A DNA stretch of 9,896 nucleotides from JBCCMB01 sp039026555 (GTDB taxonomy: Bacteria; Pseudomonadota; Alphaproteobacteria; Caulobacterales; Hyphomonadaceae). The notes below the pieces were generated by a model. That model saw only the letters and a program-made list of their open reading frames with translations, did not search any database and was not told the origin of the DNA. Numbering within the stretch: position 1 is the stretch's first letter; each line of letters begins with the position of its first letter. Shown here piece after piece: positions 7,177 through 9,896 of the stretch. The translations under genes and the position numbers were made by a program. The stretch is from contig JBCCMB010000106.1 in NCBI GenBank assembly GCA_039026555.1, positions 1-9,896 on the forward strand, in the 5' to 3' direction.

Positions 7177-8904
7177 CTACGCGGCTTCATCGCCTTGAAA
7201 GCGAACCGGCGTCGGCGCGATTTCGATCCCCCTTCTGTCGATTTGGTCGGAGATCCATGCTGCGATGTCTTCGCCCGGTACGCCGAGAGACCGCAAAACG
7301 TCGGTCGCCAACTCCACGCCTTTCGGCTCCGGGCCCGAAATGTGCGCGCGCATGCCCAAGCCTTCATAGCGCAGCCGGTCTGCCGGCGTGTGGACGGCGA
7401 CAAAGCGCTTTAGGTCGGGGTATTTCTTCTGCATAATGGGCGAAATCGCCGCGGAAATCTCATATCTCGGCGCTCCCAGCACAAAGGCCCGCGCTTTGGA
7501 GACGCCGATTGCGTCCAGAAGACGCGTGTCGCTCGCATCGCCGAAGATGACGTCATATCCGTCGGTCGCCGCCGCGACAAAGCGGTCTGTATCAACGTCA
7601 ATCGCGATATAGGGGATGTCATGATCGCGCAGCGCGTCCACCGTGAAGCGGCCTTCTTCCGTCATGGCGTAGACGAGCACCGGATGCTCATTCTCGGCGG
7701 TGGCGGCGTGTTCCGCAACGTTTGTCGTTTTGACGCGATTGACCAACATGCGCGCCAATTGCATTCCGAACGCCGACCAGGCCGGAGCGGCCACGAGGCT
7801 GAGCGCGACGGCCGCAACGATCACGTCGGCGACGCCGGCGGGCGCGCCGGTTGTAATCGCCGCCATCCCGGCGACGACCAGCGTAAATTCAGAGCCTTGC
7901 GACAGTAAGAACGACAATTGGGTCGCGCCGGGCGTCGACCAGCCATTAAGCTTGGCGGCTAAGAAAACCATTGCGGTTTTAACAGCGACAATCCCGATGG
8001 CGGCACCAAAGACGGCTGGCCAAATCGGGGCGAGGGCGACGAGATCCACACCCATACCGACGGCTATGAAAAACAGGCCGATCAGCAATCCCTTAAACGG
8101 TTTCACCTCAGTTTGAATGACGTGGCGATAAGGCGAATCGGAGATCGCCATTCCCGCCAGGAACGCGCCGAGCGTTAGCGACAAACCCGCCAGTCCCGTC
8201 GCCGCGCCGGCCGCCAGCACAATGAACAAGGTCACCGCCGTGAAGGCTTCTTCATTGCGCGTCGCCGCAAGAATGCGGAAGAGCGGGCGCACCACAAAGC
8301 GTCCGGCCAACAAGGCGATCGCGAAAGCGACCACGCCCAGTCCCGCAGCGATACCCAGATCCCGCCCTAATTGCGAGGCGTCGCCCTCTAAGGAGGCGGC
8401 GAAGACGAGCAGGAAGATGGCGCAAATGTCCTGGAAGATCAGCACGGCGGTCGAAGATCGGCCTAGCGGACAGCCTGGAAGGTTACGATCCGCCAATATC
8501 CGCGCCACGACAGCTGTTGAGGAAAGCGCGAGCGAGACACCAAGCGCCACGGCGATCGGCCAATCGCAACCGATCGCACGGGCTGCGAGCGTAAAAGCGA
8601 CGCCGCACAACAGCATCTGAGCCGGCGCGAGGCCAAGAATATCTCGGCGGCTGTCCTTCATTTCTCGAATCGAAAAATGCAGGCCTATGTCGAAAAGTAG
8701 GAAAACGACGCCGAGCTCCGCCAAAAAATGCGTCGTGCTCGAATCTTCCACCAGCTTCAGCGCGTGCGGGCCGATTGCGACGCCCGCCAGCAGATAGCCC
8801 ACGATTGGACTCAGTTTCAGCGCACGCGAGGCGAGCGCCGCCGCCAGACCCGCACCTAAAAAGACGATCGCTGGTTCTAGTGCTTCGATAGGCGCCTGCG
8901 CCAT
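7177..8904 (-). CDS. KefB/CPA2-type monovalent cation:proton antiporter with C-terminal RCK domain
   Basis: A 575-residue inner-membrane protein. Residues about 8-385 form a Na+/H+ exchanger (CPA2) domain with roughly twelve hydrophobic segments, including SPIVGYLLAGVAIGP (32-46), ELGVVFLLFDIGLHFS (63-78), LALSSTAVVARIL (125-137), the QD pair in IFQDICAIFLL (158-159) and LSQGSEFTLVVAGM (334-347). A cytoplasmic RCK/TrkA-N domain follows from about 407. The family exports K+ (or Na+) in exchange for protons, with the RCK domain sensing nucleotide or glutathione adducts. Here the usual GxGxxG of the RCK domain is AMTEEG (413-418), so the first two glycines are missing. The acidic residue at the end of the second strand (Asp436) and the downstream FGDASD (454-459) are kept. 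There is no full TrkA-C domain after it. I chose ATG at 8904 rather than the frame's 9000, because GGGAG lies five bases upstream and the 32-residue extension is basic and unlike the family. KefB versus KefC or a Na+-type relative cannot be settled. Confidence 0.92.
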   Translation of the reverse strand: MAQAPIEALEPAIVFLGAGLAAALASRALKLSPIVGYLLAGVAIGPHALKLVEDSSTTHFLAELGVVFLLFDIGLHFSIREMKDSRRDILGLAPAQMLLCGVAFTLAARAIGCDWPIAVALGVSLALSSTAVVARILADRNLPGCPLGRSSTAVLIFQDICAIFLLVFAASLEGDASQLGRDLGIAAGLGVVAFAIALLAGRFVVRPLFRILAATRNEEAFTAVTLFIVLAAGAATGLAGLSLTLGAFLAGMAISDSPYRHVIQTEVKPFKGLLIGLFFIAVGMGVDLVALAPIWPAVFGAAIGIVAVKTAMVFLAAKLNGWSTPGATQLSFLLSQGSEFTLVVAGMAAITTGAPAGVADVIVAAVALSLVAAPAWSAFGMQLARMLVNRVKTTNVAEHAATAENEHPVLVYAMTEEGRFTVDALRDHDIPYIAIDVDTDRFVAAATDGYDVIFGDASDTRLLDAIGVSKARAFVLGAPRYEISAAISPIMQKKYPDLKRFVAVHTPADRLRYEGLGMRAHISGPEPKGVELATDVLRSLGVPGEDIAAWISDQIDRRGIEIAPTPVRFQGDEAA

Positions 8905-8907
8905 AGT

Positions 8908-8914
8908 CTCTCCC
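8908..8914 (-). promoter_or_regulatory. Ribosome binding site that fixes the antiporter start
   Basis: The minus strand reads GGGAGAG ending four bases before ATG at 8904 (GGGAG core five bases before). It supports the shorter start over the upstream in-frame ATG at 9000, which would lie inside the terminator A-tract region. Confidence 0.6.
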
Positions 8915-8938
8915 GCCCGCTGTGCTCGGCTTTGTCTA

Positions 8939-8967
8939 TATATGGCGGCGCGGGGAAAGATCGCCAA
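8939..8967 (-). promoter_or_regulatory. Candidate promoter for the antiporter gene
   Basis: On the minus strand, TTGGCG (8962-8967) as -35 and CATATA (8939-8944) as -10 are separated by exactly 17 bases. They lie about 35-63 bases upstream of the ATG at 8904 and downstream of the terminator of the preceding gene, where an independent promoter is required. The hexamers each match the sigma-70-type consensus only partly, so this is a position-supported guess. Confidence 0.4.
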
Positions 8968-8973
8968 GCGAAG
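8961..8973. repeat. 13-base motif, copy 1 (upstream of the antiporter gene)
   Basis: TCGCCAAGCGAAG on the plus strand, identical to a second copy at 9860-9872. It contains a small inverted repeat (TCGC, CAA, GCGA) and overlaps the candidate -35 of the antiporter promoter. Confidence 0.4.
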
Positions 8974-8998
8974 GCGTTTCAATTGCCTCAAGCGCAAC

Positions 8999-9027
8999 AA
9001 AAAACCGCCGCGGACAATCCGCGGCGG
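8999..9027 (-). terminator. Intrinsic terminator of the outer-membrane protein gene
   Basis: On the minus strand a perfect 10-base-pair stem (CCGCCGCGGA pairing with TCCGCGGCGG) with a 3-base TTG loop is followed by six T residues. It starts about 30 bases after the stop codon at 9057. The plus-strand reading has no T-run, so it acts for the minus-strand gene only. It insulates the antiporter gene from read-through. Confidence 0.92.
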
Positions 9028-9056
9028 CTTCTTAAATCGCCATATGAAGGCTGCGC

Positions 9057-9722
9057 TTACATCGCGCGGCCGACGGAGAACACGACGTTGTCGTCTGCAC
9101 CGTCGATGTCGATATCGTAGTAACGAAGATCGAAGTCGAAGCCTGCGACAGAGTAGGTCGCGCCGATATTGTAGTTGAACTCTTCTTCGTAGAGATCGTC
9201 GCCGCCGTCGAGCCAGGTGCCGAGGCCGATGTCTGCAGAAAGCGCATCAGTAAAGCTGAAGCCTGCGCCGCCTTCGATGTAGACGGTTTCGTTGTCCGGA
9301 TCGACATAAAGCGTGCTGGACACGCCGAAGCCGGCTTCGCTGTCGTAAGACAAGCCGCCATACAGCTCAACGAAGTCAAGATCTTCATCGTCCGAGTCGG
9401 GATAGATGTAGCCGATGACGCCGACGTCGTAGCCGAGGCCGTTGCCAAGAGCGCCGGCGTAGCCGCCATAAATGTCCCACTCAACGTTCGAATCGGACCC
9501 GTCTTCAAAATCGATCGTGGACGCCCAAGTGCCGGCGTAAAAGCCGCCTGCGGCCAGATCGAAGCCGCCTTGAACGGCGAAGTCTTGGTTGCTCTGGGTC
9601 AGTCCGCGCCAGTGATAATCGGTCGTCAGCGTGACATTGCCCGAAAATTCAACTTCTTGAGAAAGGGCTGGCGTTGCGGCGACAGCTGCGGTTGCGCCCA
9701 ATAAAAGCAGTTTACGGATCAT
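9057..9722 (-). CDS. TIGR02001 / Gcw_chp ('TorF family') outer-membrane protein
   Basis: A 221-residue exported protein. The signal peptide is MIRKLLLLGATAAVAATPALS, with cleavage likely just after ALS, leaving QEVEFSG at the mature N-terminus. The family signature is clear: SGNVTLTTDYHWRGLTQ (27-43), QGGFDLA (51-57) and GFYAGTWASTIDF (60-72). Alternating polar and hydrophobic strands with many Tyr and Gly follow, as in a beta-barrel, ending VVFSVGRAM. Members are often annotated as putative porins; their substrate is not established. The mature protein is extremely acidic, with clusters such as PDSDDEDLDF (108-117) and DGGDDLYEEEF (172-182), suiting a saline habitat. The last residue is Met rather than the aromatic residue usual in outer-membrane barrels. 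ATG at 9722 was chosen over 9803 because it starts the signal peptide and has AGGGGA 10 bases upstream. It is monocistronic: a strong terminator follows it. Confidence 0.92.
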   Translation of the reverse strand: MIRKLLLLGATAAVAATPALSQEVEFSGNVTLTTDYHWRGLTQSNQDFAVQGGFDLAAGGFYAGTWASTIDFEDGSDSNVEWDIYGGYAGALGNGLGYDVGVIGYIYPDSDDEDLDFVELYGGLSYDSEAGFGVSSTLYVDPDNETVYIEGGAGFSFTDALSADIGLGTWLDGGDDLYEEEFNYNIGATYSVAGFDFDLRYYDIDIDGADDNVVFSVGRAM

Positions 9723-9794
9723 CGGTTGGTATTCCCCTGCATTGTCGTTTACCGCCGCGATGTCGATCGGTTTGAGTCGGCGGTTTATGGATAC

Positions 9795-9814
9795 AACGTC
9801 CAACTATGGACGTT
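9795..9814. promoter_or_regulatory. Perfect 8+8 inverted repeat, candidate operator of the outer-membrane protein gene
   Basis: AACGTCCA and TGGACGTT flank a 4-base spacer (ACTA). The element lies 73-92 bases upstream of the ATG at 9722. A further GACGTTA half-site follows at 9821-9827, 12 bases from the matching GACGTTA at 9809-9815, so three half-sites cluster here. A possible -10 (CATAAA, minus strand, 9784-9789) lies next to it, which would place the repeat over the -35/spacer. The regulator is unknown. Confidence 0.55.
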
Positions 9815-9859
9815 ACAAGCGACGTTATCGCCGCGATTGCGCGCACAATAGGCGTCGCG

Positions 9860-9872
9860 TCGCCAAGCGAAG
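9860..9872. repeat. 13-base motif, copy 2 (upstream of the outer-membrane protein gene)
   Basis: Exact copy of the 8961-8973 motif in the same orientation, about 140 bases upstream of the ATG at 9722. No -10 at proper spacing was found after this copy, so it may be a regulator site rather than a core promoter. Confidence 0.4.
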
Positions 9873-9875
9873 CCA

Positions 9876-9891
9876 GTTAATTGATTGTAAA
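9876..9891 (-). promoter_or_regulatory. CtrA-like box
   Basis: The minus strand reads TTTA, seven bases (CAATCAA), then TTAAC, one mismatch from the TTAA-N7-TTAAC site bound by the alphaproteobacterial cell-cycle regulator CtrA. It sits about 155 bases upstream of the outer-membrane protein ATG and could equally serve a gene beyond the right edge. The AT-rich setting raises the chance of a random match. Confidence 0.25.
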
Positions 9892-9896
9892 TTTGC

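Noticed and set aside
6955..7436. Plus-strand frames of about 150-160 residues spanning the spacer and the ends of two genes, with a GGAGG-like stretch near 7055
   Set aside because: They overlap the dehydrogenase start and the antiporter end on the opposite strand. The proteins are Arg/Cys-rich with no motif, and the GGAGG is not placed before their start codons.
8905..9000. 32-residue N-terminal extension of the antiporter
   Set aside because: It is basic with no membrane segment, begins at the terminator T-tract of the preceding gene, and the internal ATG has a good ribosome binding site.

Overview
The window reads as a chromosomal segment from an alphaproteobacterium, most likely a marine or aquatic member of the Hyphomonadaceae/Caulobacterales-like lineages. 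The evidence is the high GC content, the DUF4175/TIGR02302 protein next to lysA, the short lipoprotein between argH and lysA, a divergent TlpA gene beside argH, and a very acidic outer-membrane protein. The genus is inference; no rRNA or marker gene is present to fix it. Coding density is high, and no gene-free stretch exceeds about 175 bases. I see no mobile element, CRISPR array, tRNA or rRNA.

Region 1 (1-4886, all minus strand) is a tight four-gene block in the order argH, a small LptM-like lipoprotein, lysA, and a large DUF4175 membrane protein that runs off the left edge. Gaps are 3, 7 and 13 bases, so co-transcription is very likely. ArgH makes arginine from argininosuccinate, LysA makes lysine from meso-diaminopimelate, the lipoprotein probably serves the LPS-export translocon, and the DUF4175 protein is an inner-membrane protein of unknown role. 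Divergent to argH across only 45 bases is a membrane-anchored TlpA/ResA-like thioredoxin (4932-5519, plus).

Region 2 (5546-9722, all minus strand) holds a secreted, probably lipidated protein with an apparent internal duplication, a 3-hydroxybutyryl-CoA dehydrogenase with all catalytic residues in place, a KefB-type cation:proton antiporter with a C-terminal RCK domain, and a TIGR02001 ('TorF family') outer-membrane protein. The spacers here are larger (104, 159 and 152 bases), so these look like separate transcription units. A strong intrinsic terminator separates the outer-membrane protein gene from the antiporter gene.

Region 3 (9723-9896) is the upstream region of the outer-membrane protein gene. 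It carries a perfect 8+8 inverted repeat, a further half-site, a CtrA-like box, and a 13-base motif that also occurs upstream of the antiporter gene.

Most of the window is ordinary housekeeping sequence. I do not see a convincing new defence or mobile system. The points most worth a second look are the operator-like palindrome near 9800, the loss of two Rossmann glycines in the antiporter RCK domain, the duplicated fold in the 5546-6034 protein, and the coupling of an LPS-translocon lipoprotein and a DUF4175 membrane protein to amino-acid genes.
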